Assembly: GCA_030592105.1 (NCBI GenBank)
Contig: JAUVKE010000088.1
Span: forward strand, 1 to 8,822
Source: Desulfobacteraceae bacterium
GTDB taxonomy: Bacteria > Desulfobacterota > Desulfobacteria > Desulfobacterales > BuS5
DNA: 8,822 nucleotides
Direction of reading: 5' to 3'
The notes under the pieces are model-generated. The model saw only the letters and a program-made list of their open reading frames with translations, was not told the DNA's origin and ran no database searches. This document shows positions 1 through 7,018 of the stretch, piece after piece. Positions within the stretch are counted from its first letter, which is position 1; every line of letters begins with the position of its first letter. Made by a program: the position numbers and the translations under genes.

Positions 1-16
1 ATCACATCAGGGGTAC

Positions 17-32
17 GCATTTTCCGGAATGC
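17..32. other. Left-edge non-coding stretch with a small hairpin
   Basis: Positions 1-94, beyond the MITE-like element, show no credible reading frame. The only structure seen is a weak hairpin with 5-bp arms GCATT/AATGC around TTCCGG. It lies about 240 bp past the last stop codon of the operon, and no clear T-run follows it on either strand, so calling it a terminator would be unsupported. No convincing intrinsic terminator for the operon is visible before the window ends. Confidence 0.2.
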
Positions 33-94
33 AGTAAATTAATGTGCAGATTTATAGGAGTATAAGGGTTGAGATATTTCGTCCCTGTTCCTTA

Positions 95-273
95 GGAACT
101 GGAAATAAATAACTCATCGTAATCTCATCCCTGCTTCAGGCCATCTTCAGCCGATCCTCAATCACAAAATCCTCGACGTAGTCTTGCTATGCCTGCGGTT
201 TTGTTCAATCTGATCGACTAAACCTGACCTAAATCAGGGCGCTAATTCCAATAATTTATTTATTTCCAGTCCC
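95..273. mobile_element. MITE-like element with 18-bp terminal inverted repeats
   Basis: The left end GGAACTGGAAATAAATAA (95-112) is the inverted complement of 256-273 with one mismatch in 18; the inner 15 bp (98-112 and 256-270) match perfectly. The trinucleotide TTA directly flanks both ends (92-94 and 274-276), consistent with a 3-bp target duplication. The element is 179 bp, too short for a transposase, so it would be non-autonomous. On the minus strand, positions 136-186 read QDYVEDFVIEDRLKMA followed by TGA, a plausible remnant of a protein C-terminus left by internal deletion of a parent element. The right-hand TTA is, on the minus strand, the TAA stop of the beta-barrel gene, so the element abuts that gene without shortening it. 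Terminal repeats and flank are seen directly; mobility is inferred from a single copy. Confidence 0.6.
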
Positions 274-1518
274 TTAAAAATAAAACCGTAAAGAAAAAAA
301 ATAGATATTCTGATAAAGGCCGAACTCCGAGGCGACATTAACTTTCTGTTTTCTGTGATCAACAGACGTGTCTTTTCCGGTGCTGATAAATGCTCCGGCT
401 TCAAGGTAAAAATCCTCAGCAAGGGAATATTCAACGTTGGGGGATATAAAAGAAGACCCATCCTTCAAATTTACCATGATACTCGATCGTAAATTGCAAA
501 GGGGTGAAAGTTCACAAAAAAATCCGGGTATGAGATAGTGACGGGAAAGAAGAAAAACCCGTCCCTGTTTATATGCAACTTTATTCACGTTTTTTAGATA
601 ATGATCCAAAGATGAAGAACCCGCTCCATTATAGTGATATTCTATAAATCCGTACAATTTGTTTAAAAAATTATAATCAAAACCGGTTGAAACCGTGGGA
701 TAATTTTTATCATCAATATTAGAGCTCTTTAGTGCGTCCGGGAATACATAACCTGCTTCCAGCCAAAAACCGGCGTTTAAAATTGAGGTCTGAAAATCTG
801 CGCCAAGGAGCAGGTTTTCCATAAAAGCCATAACCATCAGAGTATAATCAGAATCATTTACTGAAAATTTTGTATTAATATAAAAAGCACTGTTTTCATA
901 CTTAAAAGAATTGCCAAAAACGTAGCCTCCGTCTATTTCACCCATTTCACCGAAAGGGAGTCTTATCCGTATGGCATCAACGCCTGGGCGCTCTTCCTGA
1001 TCCATGGTGTCAAAACTAAACGAGGTTAATACATCCAGAGGATTCACAAAGCGGGCTGAACCAAAACTTATTGACTGACGTCCAAAATCGATATCCGCTG
1101 AATCGGTTTGCAGAGAAAAAAAAAAGCGGTCTAAATTTTGATTAACCTCAAAGGTATAATTTTCGTCTTGTGTGGAATATATCTTTTTATTTATATCATC
1201 TGCTCTGTATTCAAGGATCTGTGTATTAAAAAAAATACCCCTGGAGGAATTATTCTCCTTTTCATAAAGAGCAGATATTTCATGGGCACAATTTAAAGAC
1301 AAAGCACTGTTTATTTTGCCGGATATTTCTATTCGTAAAGGTGTCTCTGTTTTTTTTATTGTTTCATTTTTAAATGAGGAGCTGTTATGGATGCTGAAAG
1401 CACTTTTCATCCACCCTTTTACCTTAAAGATCGGTTCTTCCTCATTTGCATGGGAATGGGGAAAAAGGGAAAAAACAAAAAAAAAGAACAGCACAATTTT
1501 TTTATGCCCCAGGGCCAT
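274..1518 (-). CDS. Outer-membrane beta-barrel protein, last gene of the transport operon
   Basis: A 414-residue protein with a Sec signal peptide: basic MALGHKK, hydrophobic residues 8-20, likely cleavage after SHA at residue 24. The mature part is rich in alternating aromatic/polar beta-strand patterns and ends in ...SLRFYF, with the terminal Phe expected for BAM-dependent barrels. Residues 144-185 ([20 protein letters not shown], then a [12 protein letters not shown] stretch) resemble the GRQ-x-x-x-G...NPxDV...G-x-DA-x-R pattern of DUF1302/alginate-export-type barrels. I cannot assign a named family securely. The start overlaps the end of the ATPase gene by 17 bp, and a GGGGAG Shine-Dalgarno lies inside the ATPase gene (1529-1534) 10 nt upstream, so translation is probably coupled. 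The position suggests it is the outer-membrane receiver or channel of the operon's export route. The coding strand carries a T10 run at 1116-1125. A MITE-like element begins right after the stop codon. Confidence 0.85.
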   Translation of the reverse strand: MALGHKKIVLFFFFVFSLFPHSHANEEEPIFKVKGWMKSAFSIHNSSSFKNETIKKTETPLRIEISGKINSALSLNCAHEISALYEKENNSSRGIFFNTQILEYRADDINKKIYSTQDENYTFEVNQNLDRFFFSLQTDSADIDFGRQSISFGSARFVNPLDVLTSFSFDTMDQEERPGVDAIRIRLPFGEMGEIDGGYVFGNSFKYENSAFYINTKFSVNDSDYTLMVMAFMENLLLGADFQTSILNAGFWLEAGYVFPDALKSSNIDDKNYPTVSTGFDYNFLNKLYGFIEYHYNGAGSSSLDHYLKNVNKVAYKQGRVFLLSRHYLIPGFFCELSPLCNLRSSIMVNLKDGSSFISPNVEYSLAEDFYLEAGAFISTGKDTSVDHRKQKVNVASEFGLYQNIYFFSLRFYF

Positions 1519-2194
1519 CAGCAGCGATCTCCCCGTCTTTTACAATAACAAGTCGTTTTGCCCTTTCCATTATCATTCTATCATGTGTTGAAAATATAAA
1601 GGTTTTCCCTGTTTTTTCATTCAAGTTTTTCATCATATCTATTAATCCTGAACCTGTGGCAGAATCGAGATTCGCAGTGGGCTCATCTGCCAGTATGATA
1701 TCAGGGTCGGACACAATTGCCCGCGCCACGGCAACCCTTTGCTGCTGGCCTCCGGAAAGCTGGGCAGGAAATCTGCCCTCTTTCTCCCCAAGCCCTACTT
1801 CGGCAAGAATTGCCGATGTCCGTTTTTGCCGTTCCTTTTTACCTATTCCCTTAAGAAGCATAATATATTCAATATTCTCTGCCGCAGTCAGCACAGGAAT
1901 CAGGTTAAAAGATTGAAAAACCAAGCCTATATGATCCCGCCTGAAATCCGAAAGCTCATTACCGCTCATACTGGAGATTGCTTTTCCGGCAAGAAGAATA
2001 CGCCCCCTTGATGGGACATCAAGGCCGCTCATGAGATTTAAAAGGGTTGTTTTCCCTGAGCCCGAAGGTCCTGCAATGGCAGTAAATTCTCCTTTTTTAA
2101 AATTTATACTTATCGATTTTACGGCTGTGATCCTTGTCTCATTTTCCCCGTAATGTTTTGATATATTTAAAACTTCAATAATATTTTCAGACAT
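1502..2194 (-). CDS. ABC transporter ATP-binding subunit, LolD/MacB type
   Basis: A 230-residue single-domain ABC ATPase, full length for the LolD family. Motifs in order: Walker [10 protein letters not shown] (42-50), Q-loop Gln94 in [10 protein letters not shown], signature LSGGQQQRV (146-154), Walker B IILADEPT (166-173), D-loop NLDSAT (175-180) and switch His204 in FSTHD. The [14 protein letters not shown] segment is typical of the LolD/MacB/FtsE-like group that drives FtsX-fold permeases by mechanotransmission rather than substrate import. It should act as a cytoplasmic homodimer powering the two permeases encoded just upstream. The start codon lies 2 bp after the stop of the preceding permease, with only a weak A/G-rich Shine-Dalgarno, which points to translational coupling. 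It could equally be named LolD or a MacB-type ATPase; the neighbouring LolA-like gene favours a lipoprotein/lipid role. Confidence 0.95.
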   Translation of the reverse strand: MSENIIEVLNISKHYGENETRITAVKSISINFKKGEFTAIAGPSGSGKTTLLNLMSGLDVPSRGRILLAGKAISSMSGNELSDFRRDHIGLVFQSFNLIPVLTAAENIEYIMLLKGIGKKERQKRTSAILAEVGLGEKEGRFPAQLSGGQQQRVAVARAIVSDPDIILADEPTANLDSATGSGLIDMMKNLNEKTGKTFIFSTHDRMIMERAKRLVIVKDGEIAADGPGA

Positions 2195-2196
2195 TT

Positions 2197-3420
2197 TTAA
2201 TTTCTTTTTTTCATGGCTTCAGCAGGCGTAAGCTTTGCCGCGCTAATGGCAGGAAAAACCGCGGCCAGTAATGTAAAAACAGCAACACAAGCGGGAAGTA
2301 AGGTAATCTGTTTAAAAGAAATAACAGGCCGTATCGGCTCCCTGAAAGTAATGCTTCCCATTTCCATTCCAGTATAATCTATCCCTGTAATCGATGCTAT
2401 GCCGGATAAGGTCAGCCCCAGGACAATTCCTCCAGCAATCCCCAACAGGCAAAGGACTCCGGCTTCGACCAAAATCATGGCAGCCATGCGAAAGGGACGG
2501 GTTCCAATTGCCCTGAGAATACCGAATTCCCGCATCCTTTCATATAAAGACATAAAAAGAGTATTCATAACAACAAGAGCCACAACAGCAAAAAGAAGCC
2601 CACCCATAATCAGTGTGGCAAAAGAAGACATGGAAATAACCGCTTTTATCCCTGGGAGAAGCTTTGTCCAGGGTAGAGCCTCATTTCCAAAATCAGAATA
2701 CCTTGCCCAAAAATTTAACAAAGGGTCATCCATATCAGATAATTTATTAAATTTAAAAGCAATCTCATGGGCATTCTCCCCGATTCCAAGAAGCTTCCTT
2801 GACTTGTCAAGATTTATAAAGGCGGTTTTTGCATCCATTTCTTTAATGCTGAATTTAAAAATTCCACTTACCCTGAAAAGTTCCTGGGAGAGTTCCCCTG
2901 TTTTAGCCTGGGCAACGGTAATAACAATCCTGTCTCCAATATTTGCTTCAACTAGCAGAGCAAGTTTTTCACCGATTAAAAGGCCGTTTTGATTACTCTT
3001 TTCAAGAAATTTACCTTTTGTAATAACTGTTTTTATCTGGGAAATATTCTTTTCAGTTTCAGGGTCTATGCCGAAAATCATAACAGTCTCCACATTTAAA
3101 GCAGATGAAAGCATTCCAACTGTTTCTGTCCTTATTGTATATGACGCAATCTTTTCTTCTGAATTTAATCCTGAAACTGTTTTCTTAAAATTTTTTATTA
3201 TATTATCGGCTTCAAAGGTCTCCTTGAACCCTTTTGCATGTATTTGCCCGTGGCCCAAAAATGTATTTGTGGCGTTTATTATCATATTTTCCTTCATCCC
3301 CACCACAAGAGCGTCTAAAGCTATAAGCGCCGCAAGCCCCACGGCAATGGCCAGGCCTGCTGGAAGCATCCTTTTTTTATTACGTAATATATTTCTCCAT
3401 CCAAGTTTTATTAAAAGCAT
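2197..3420 (-). CDS. FtsX/LolCE-type ABC permease (second permease)
   Basis: A 407-residue permease with the type VII ABC layout. It has a cytoplasmic basic start (RNILRNKKR), TM1 at about 19-41, a large periplasmic domain (about 42-262), and three C-terminal membrane segments at about 264-292, 315-345 and 372-392. The cytoplasmic coupling segment SLYERMREFGILRAIGTRP (291-309) is the conserved FtsX-family motif, and the end SAAKLTPAEAMKKRN is the usual FtsX tail. Just after TM1 it has LGHGQIHAKGF, and near residue 117 GIDPETE, both shared with the preceding permease, so the two are paralogues that probably form a LolC/LolE-like heterodimer. The start follows GAGGA (3432-3436) at 11 nt. It is separated from the upstream permease by 111 bp containing a hairpin. 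No lipid-modification site or fused ATPase is present, unlike MacB. Confidence 0.93.
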   Translation of the reverse strand: MLLIKLGWRNILRNKKRMLPAGLAIAVGLAALIALDALVVGMKENMIINATNTFLGHGQIHAKGFKETFEADNIIKNFKKTVSGLNSEEKIASYTIRTETVGMLSSALNVETVMIFGIDPETEKNISQIKTVITKGKFLEKSNQNGLLIGEKLALLVEANIGDRIVITVAQAKTGELSQELFRVSGIFKFSIKEMDAKTAFINLDKSRKLLGIGENAHEIAFKFNKLSDMDDPLLNFWARYSDFGNEALPWTKLLPGIKAVISMSSFATLIMGGLLFAVVALVVMNTLFMSLYERMREFGILRAIGTRPFRMAAMILVEAGVLCLLGIAGGIVLGLTLSGIASITGIDYTGMEMGSITFREPIRPVISFKQITLLPACVAVFTLLAAVFPAISAAKLTPAEAMKKRN

Positions 3421-3457
3421 ACTAATAATATTCCTCAGTAGTATCCGGTTAAAATCT

Positions 3458-3517
3458 TGCGTGCTTCGGGTATGATCTGATTATACCTGAAGCTATACGT
3501 ATCAGCCCAATAATTAC
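3458..3517. repeat. Diverged copy of the hairpin repeat between the two permease genes
   Basis: The core 3467-3489 matches 5586-5608 at 19 of 23 positions, and weaker similarity continues rightwards to an ATCAGC...AATAATTAC end that resembles the right end of the 5561-5643 element. It folds as an 11-bp stem (3463-3473 with 3483-3493, one mispair on the transcribed strand) and a 9-nt loop. It fills most of the 111-bp spacer between the two permeases, the only large spacer inside the operon. It lacks a following T-run, so it is not an obvious terminator. It could affect mRNA processing or stability between cistrons; that is inference. Confidence 0.45.
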
Positions 3518-3531
3518 AAAACTCTGTTTTT

Positions 3532-4749
3532 TCACCCTGCATTTATAGCCTTTGCAGGAGGTATATATGCAGCCCTGCATGCAGGGAAAACAGATGCGGC
3601 AAGGGCAGTTACAAGAGTAAGGATTGCAGGTACCAGGAAAATATGAAATGAAATCACACTCTGGATTTTTGTAATATAAACACCGCCGAAATAAAAAGGT
3701 TCTGGAAGATAAATACCATGTTTTGTTAAAATCATGTTTATTGCAAAAGCTATTATAAATCCGCAAAAAATTCCCATACAGGACAATGCCACGGTCTCAC
3801 CCAGAATAAATTTAATGAGAACCTGGGGCCGTGTTCCCATGGCTTTGAGCAAACCAAATTCCTGCGTTCTTTCGAGGATCGTCATAATAACAGTATCAAG
3901 GATACCGGTTCCAACAACTATCATCAGTATGATAAATGAGAGGCGCTGGCCTCTTAAATCCGTTTTCATTGCCTGGTAAAATTCTTTTTTAATAACCTGC
4001 CATGGATCAACATCAAGGGATTTATTATTTAATTTTTCTGATAATAACTTTGCAATTTTTTTCGATTTTGCATGTTCATGGAGTATAATGGCAATTTCAT
4101 GGATACGGCCGGAAAGAAAAAGAAACTCCTGGGCGGTTTTAATATGCATGTAGCAATTCATTCCGGAAAAATCAGCCCCATTTGAGCTGTTTATTCCAAT
4201 CACCATGAACCTGTCGTTTGCAATGGAGCCGTCAGCAGCCTGCCCTATCAATATGAGTTCATCATTTAATCCTATGCTTAATGCCTTTGAAAGGGAATCT
4301 GAAATCAGCACCTCCTTTGCAGGTGTTTTTAAAAGAAATCTCCCCTTTGAGACTTTAAGTTTTATTCTGGTTGTCCGGATCTCCATTTCCGGATCTATAC
4401 CGGTTATGCGTATACCTGTGGTTTTTTTACCGGCAAAAGCAAGAACCGAAGAATATACCCTTGGGGCCAAGGCGCAGACAAAACCGGAAGAATTCAATTT
4501 TTTTATAATCGAATCAGGATTGTTTATGGTGTTATATAAAGATGGCCTGTTGAGATAACCTTTCTTATGAATCTGCACATGCCCGGTCTGGTCCCGGGTA
4601 ATAAGATCGATAATCCCCATATAACTTCCATCTGACATACCCATGGATATGGAAACAATAACAAAACCGGCGCTGGACATGAGACAGGTAAGGATGGAAC
4701 GTCTCTTCCGGCGCAAAATATTTCTAAAAATAATCTTTAGAGTTAACAT
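3532..4749 (-). CDS. FtsX/LolCE-type ABC permease (first permease)
   Basis: A 405-residue permease with the same layout as its neighbour: basic start (RNILRRKRR), TM1 at about 17-38, periplasmic domain at about 39-266, then membrane segments at about 268-290, 312-341 and 367-390. The coupling motif is TILERTQEFGLLKAMGTRP (290-308). The conserved post-TM1 element is TGHVQIHKKGY (55-65), and ITGIDPEMEI lies at 115-124. The C-terminus PACRAAYIPPAKAINAG is the FtsX-type tail, so the gene is complete. By family knowledge it extracts or remodels a membrane-embedded substrate with ATP-driven conformational change, as LolCDE does for lipoproteins. It starts 10 bp after the LolA-like gene stops. Two different permeases rather than one imply a heterodimer, and a LolA-like carrier next door matches a LolC-style carrier-docking partner. 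Which of the two would dock the carrier cannot be read from sequence alone. Confidence 0.93.
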   Translation of the reverse strand: MLTLKIIFRNILRRKRRSILTCLMSSAGFVIVSISMGMSDGSYMGIIDLITRDQTGHVQIHKKGYLNRPSLYNTINNPDSIIKKLNSSGFVCALAPRVYSSVLAFAGKKTTGIRITGIDPEMEIRTTRIKLKVSKGRFLLKTPAKEVLISDSLSKALSIGLNDELILIGQAADGSIANDRFMVIGINSSNGADFSGMNCYMHIKTAQEFLFLSGRIHEIAIILHEHAKSKKIAKLLSEKLNNKSLDVDPWQVIKKEFYQAMKTDLRGQRLSFIILMIVVGTGILDTVIMTILERTQEFGLLKAMGTRPQVLIKFILGETVALSCMGIFCGFIIAFAINMILTKHGIYLPEPFYFGGVYITKIQSVISFHIFLVPAILTLVTALAASVFPACRAAYIPPAKAINAG

Positions 4750-4759
4750 TTAAAAATCT

Positions 4760-5527
4760 TTATCTTTTTTTTTGAAGATTCCGCCTTGTAAATATGGATT
4801 CAGGAACCTTTGCATCAAATTCAGCATCTTCGTAGTGGAGTATGGTCTTTTTTCCTTTATGTTTTAAAGATACAAGTTCCAGGGTGGCAGGTATTTTTCT
4901 TTTGCCAAAGGTCTTGATATCATAAAACTTTAGAACACGAATTTTTTCTCCATGCTCATCAAAGAATATCTGCTCCAGAGGAATCATGTCTGCTTTTTGA
5001 ATTATCAGGATTATCTTCCCCCAAACTGTGGCAGTCTCTTCTTTTGGAAGAAGTTGAATATAAAAATTATTTTCATCCTGATTTCCTGAAGATACAAATT
5101 TTGCATGATAATCCCCAAGCAATGAAGATTCCTTTACAAGATCATCATTGGTGAAATCCGAACCCATCCACGAAGACATCATCATGGATGGCGGCACCTT
5201 TATCACCTTGTCTATTTTAGGAAAATAATTCCACATTAAGTTATCTATTCTAAGAGTTGCAATCCCTGCATCTTTTTTTGGAGCGACAATATGGATAAAA
5301 GTTCTGTTTAAAGCCCTTGTCCAGATTATCATCCTTAATGTCCGTTCCCAGTTTTGCGTAATTATTCTCATTTTCACATCTGTTCTGCTTGTGCTGCTTC
5401 TGTACAACCTGTCCACCGTATCTACAATTTCTCTGATATCAGGCTGATTATTTTCGGCATCTGCCAAAAAAGAATTTTGACATATTGCAAAACAAGATAA
5501 TGCAAAGAAAAAAACTGCTTTTTTCAT
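4760..5527 (-). CDS. LolA-like periplasmic lipoprotein/lipid-sorting protein
   Basis: A 255-residue secreted protein and first gene of the operon. The signal peptide is MKKAVFFFALSCFAICQNSF..., likely cleaved after LADA (residue 24). The cysteines at 12 and 16 do not sit in a good lipobox, so a soluble periplasmic protein is more likely than a lipoprotein. The body matches the LolA_like family (COG2834, outer-membrane lipoprotein-sorting protein): the stretch at 97-103 (LMWNYFP), the SMMMSSWMGSDFTNDDLVKE segment (114-133) with the family's characteristic GSDF-x-x-(D/E)DL, and the repeated beta-strand ending in a predicted open-barrel half. Family members bind acyl chains inside a curved beta-sheet. 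It is about 50 residues longer than classical LolA and lacks an accompanying LolB. Start: GGAA at about 8 nt before ATG. A hairpin element occupies its leader. The cargo, lipid or lipoprotein, is not known. Confidence 0.9.
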   Translation of the reverse strand: MKKAVFFFALSCFAICQNSFLADAENNQPDIREIVDTVDRLYRSSTSRTDVKMRIITQNWERTLRMIIWTRALNRTFIHIVAPKKDAGIATLRIDNLMWNYFPKIDKVIKVPPSMMMSSWMGSDFTNDDLVKESSLLGDYHAKFVSSGNQDENNFYIQLLPKEETATVWGKIILIIQKADMIPLEQIFFDEHGEKIRVLKFYDIKTFGKRKIPATLELVSLKHKGKKTILHYEDAEFDAKVPESIFTRRNLQKKR

Positions 5528-5560
5528 GGGATAAATTCCAAAAATGTTGATCGGTTTTTA

Positions 5561-5643
5561 ACTATTCAGCTAATATGTACGGCAACAGGTATAATCTGGT
5601 TAAACCTGCTGCGTATCTTAAATCAGCGACGCTGAATAGTTAC
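5561..5643. repeat. 83-bp hairpin-forming insertion (REP/MITE-like) in the operon leader
   Basis: The ends ACTATTCAGC (5561-5570) and GCTGAATAGT (5631-5640) are perfect inverted repeats, 11 bp if A5560 and T5641 are counted. The middle forms a second nested stem, 5582-5594 against 5600-5612, with two mismatches in 13, so the whole unit folds as one long hairpin. The 11-bp direct repeat ATCGGTTTTTA lies immediately on each side (5550-5560 and 5644-5654), as expected for a target duplication. There is no coding potential. The unit lies between the terminator of the protease gene and the start of the LolA-like gene, and so inside the region that must hold the operon's promoter and leader. Related segments lie at 3458-3517 and 6950-6975. 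The mobilising enzyme is unknown; duplications of 10-13 bp are known for IS4-family elements. Confidence 0.65.
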
Positions 5644-5676
5644 ATCGGTTTTTAAAATAAATTCACTAATCATTGC

Positions 5677-5715
5677 AAAAAAAATCCCCGAATCGATTAA
5701 ATCGATTCGGGGATT
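5677..5715 (-). terminator. Intrinsic terminator of the protease (amt-htrA) transcription unit
   Basis: The arms AATCCCCGAATCGAT (5683-5697) and 5701-5715 are perfect 15-bp complements around a 3-nt TAA loop. Read on the minus strand, the hairpin is followed by a run of eight T (5684-5677; the outermost pairs overlap the run). It lies about 100 bp past the protease stop codon and before the LolA-like gene, separating the two transcription units. On the plus strand the hairpin is followed by AGCGTTTTT, so it may also stop transcription coming from the left. Confidence 0.88.
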
Positions 5716-5817
5716 AGCGTTTTTCAACCCGGAATATAAAAAATTCTCTGTTCCACAAAAAAAAATAGATATTTTTTTTAATGCCATAATATATATATTA
5801 AAAACAGACTCACTCTC

Positions 5818-6924
5818 TTATTTTGGAGCCTGCAATTTTATTTTAAATTTTTTCTTTTCCCCCCGTCTATTGGTAATAACAATTACCGTATCGCCGGGCT
5901 TAAATTCCTCAAGAGCACTTAGCATGCTGTCACTGTCAACAATTTTTATTTTATCAATACCTGTAATAATATCTCCCATGATAATTTTACCCCGGGGGTC
6001 ATGGCTGATACCTGTCATACCCGCTCTTTGGGCCGGCATCCCTTTTAAAACACGTGAGATAACTACCCCTTTTATCCCATATTGCTTTGACCAGTTATCC
6101 GGTACCATTTCTATACCGATAACAGCTCTGTACAATTTACCGTATTTAATAAGCTGGGGAACAATTTTTTTTACTGTATTCACAGGAATCGCAAACCCTA
6201 TACCCACATTTGCCCCACTCGGGCTATAAATAGCTGTATTTATACCCACAAGCTGCCCCAGCGAATTCAAAAGAGGCCCCCCTGAATTACCAGGATTAAT
6301 TGCCGCATCTGTCTGAATAACACCATGGATAACCCGCTGGGTAACAGACCTTATCTCTCTCCCCAGCGCACTGACAACACCCACAGTCAAGGCTGTATCA
6401 AGCCCAAAGGGATTTCCAATGGCAAGAACTTTTCTACCCACCTCCAGCATTGAAGAATCCCCCACCGGAAGGGGAGAGAGTTTACTTTCCGGCGCATCAA
6501 TCCGCAATACTGCTATATCTTTTTCAGGGGCAACCCCTATTACTTTGGCATTATATTGACTCTGATCATACAGAGTGATCATTACACGATCGGCATTTTG
6601 GACAACATGAAAATTAGTAACAATGGTACCCTTTTTGTCCCATACAAAACCGGTACCTGAACCTGAGGGTATTTCATAAACATTAAATGAAAAAAAATCC
6701 CGCCGATATTCCTTATTTGTAACATATACAACTGATCGGCTCGCTTTTTTAAATATTTCAATATTATTTTTTTCATCCGCTGTTTTAAAACTCAAATAAT
6801 TACGGGAAGCTAAATTGTCAGAAGCGTAAAGAAGATCAGAAAACCACAACCCATTTAAACATATAAAGCAGACAGATAACAAAATAAAACTGCAGACAGC
6901 ACCCCTTCTTACTTTAATAATCAT
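5818..6924 (-). CDS. htrA: HtrA/Deg-family periplasmic serine protease with one PDZ domain
   Basis: A 368-residue S1C serine endoprotease. Residues 9-29 form an N-terminal hydrophobic signal or membrane anchor after MIIKVRR. The trypsin-like domain (about 55-255) holds the full triad: His106 in TNFHVV, Asp136 in KDIAVL and Ser214 in NPGNSGGPL, with the substrate-pocket strand GIGFAIPV at 241-248. A single PDZ domain follows (about 265-365), with GVVISRVLKGMPAQRAG as its carboxylate-binding/PDZ core and GDIITGID. The protein is shorter than DegP (two PDZ domains) and closer in size to DegS/HhoA types. It should degrade or sense misfolded envelope proteins in the periplasm. The start is supported by AAGG about 7-8 nt upstream. 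It lies 94 bp after amt with no terminator seen between them, so it may be read through from amt, and it is followed by a clear terminator. Confidence 0.95.
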   Translation of the reverse strand: MIIKVRRGAVCSFILLSVCFICLNGLWFSDLLYASDNLASRNYLSFKTADEKNNIEIFKKASRSVVYVTNKEYRRDFFSFNVYEIPSGSGTGFVWDKKGTIVTNFHVVQNADRVMITLYDQSQYNAKVIGVAPEKDIAVLRIDAPESKLSPLPVGDSSMLEVGRKVLAIGNPFGLDTALTVGVVSALGREIRSVTQRVIHGVIQTDAAINPGNSGGPLLNSLGQLVGINTAIYSPSGANVGIGFAIPVNTVKKIVPQLIKYGKLYRAVIGIEMVPDNWSKQYGIKGVVISRVLKGMPAQRAGMTGISHDPRGKIIMGDIITGIDKIKIVDSDSMLSALEEFKPGDTVIVITNRRGEKKKFKIKLQAPK

Positions 6925-6949
6925 AAAAATACCTTAATTTTTTGATAAG

Positions 6950-6975
6950 TATTCAGCTGATATGTACGGCAGCAG
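6950..6975. repeat. Truncated copy of the hairpin repeat between amt and the protease
   Basis: These 26 bases match 5563-5588 with two mismatches, covering the left terminal repeat TATTCAGCT and the ATATGTACGGCA segment. Similarity stops abruptly at 6975, and neither the central stem partner nor the right end is present, so it is a fragment. It takes up the centre of the 94-bp spacer upstream of the protease start; no hairpin terminator for amt is visible there. Confidence 0.6.
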
Positions 6976-7018
6976 CCAACAAGCAATTACCCCCATATTT
7001 AAAACATCTATTTATGCA

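Noticed and set aside
2399..2992. 197-codon plus-strand frame opposite the second permease
   Set aside because: It lies wholly antisense to a confident FtsX permease, has no family features, and its composition follows the complementary strand of that gene.
3449..3766. 105-codon cysteine-rich minus-strand frame overlapping the 3' end of the first permease
   Set aside because: It overlaps a well-conserved FtsX C-terminus in another frame, has no ribosome-binding site, and its cysteine-rich content is the frame-shifted shadow of the membrane segment. The permease itself ends normally, so no frameshift is implied.
4760..5527. LolA-like protein as a lipoprotein because of cysteines at residues 12 and 16
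   Set aside because: Neither cysteine has a proper lipobox (preceded by ALS and FAI), and a standard signal peptidase I site LADA fits better.
5757..5781. A-run/T-run symmetric stretch after the protease gene as a terminator
   Set aside because: Pure A/T pairing would give an unstable hairpin; the GC-containing perfect hairpin at 5683-5715 is the credible terminator.
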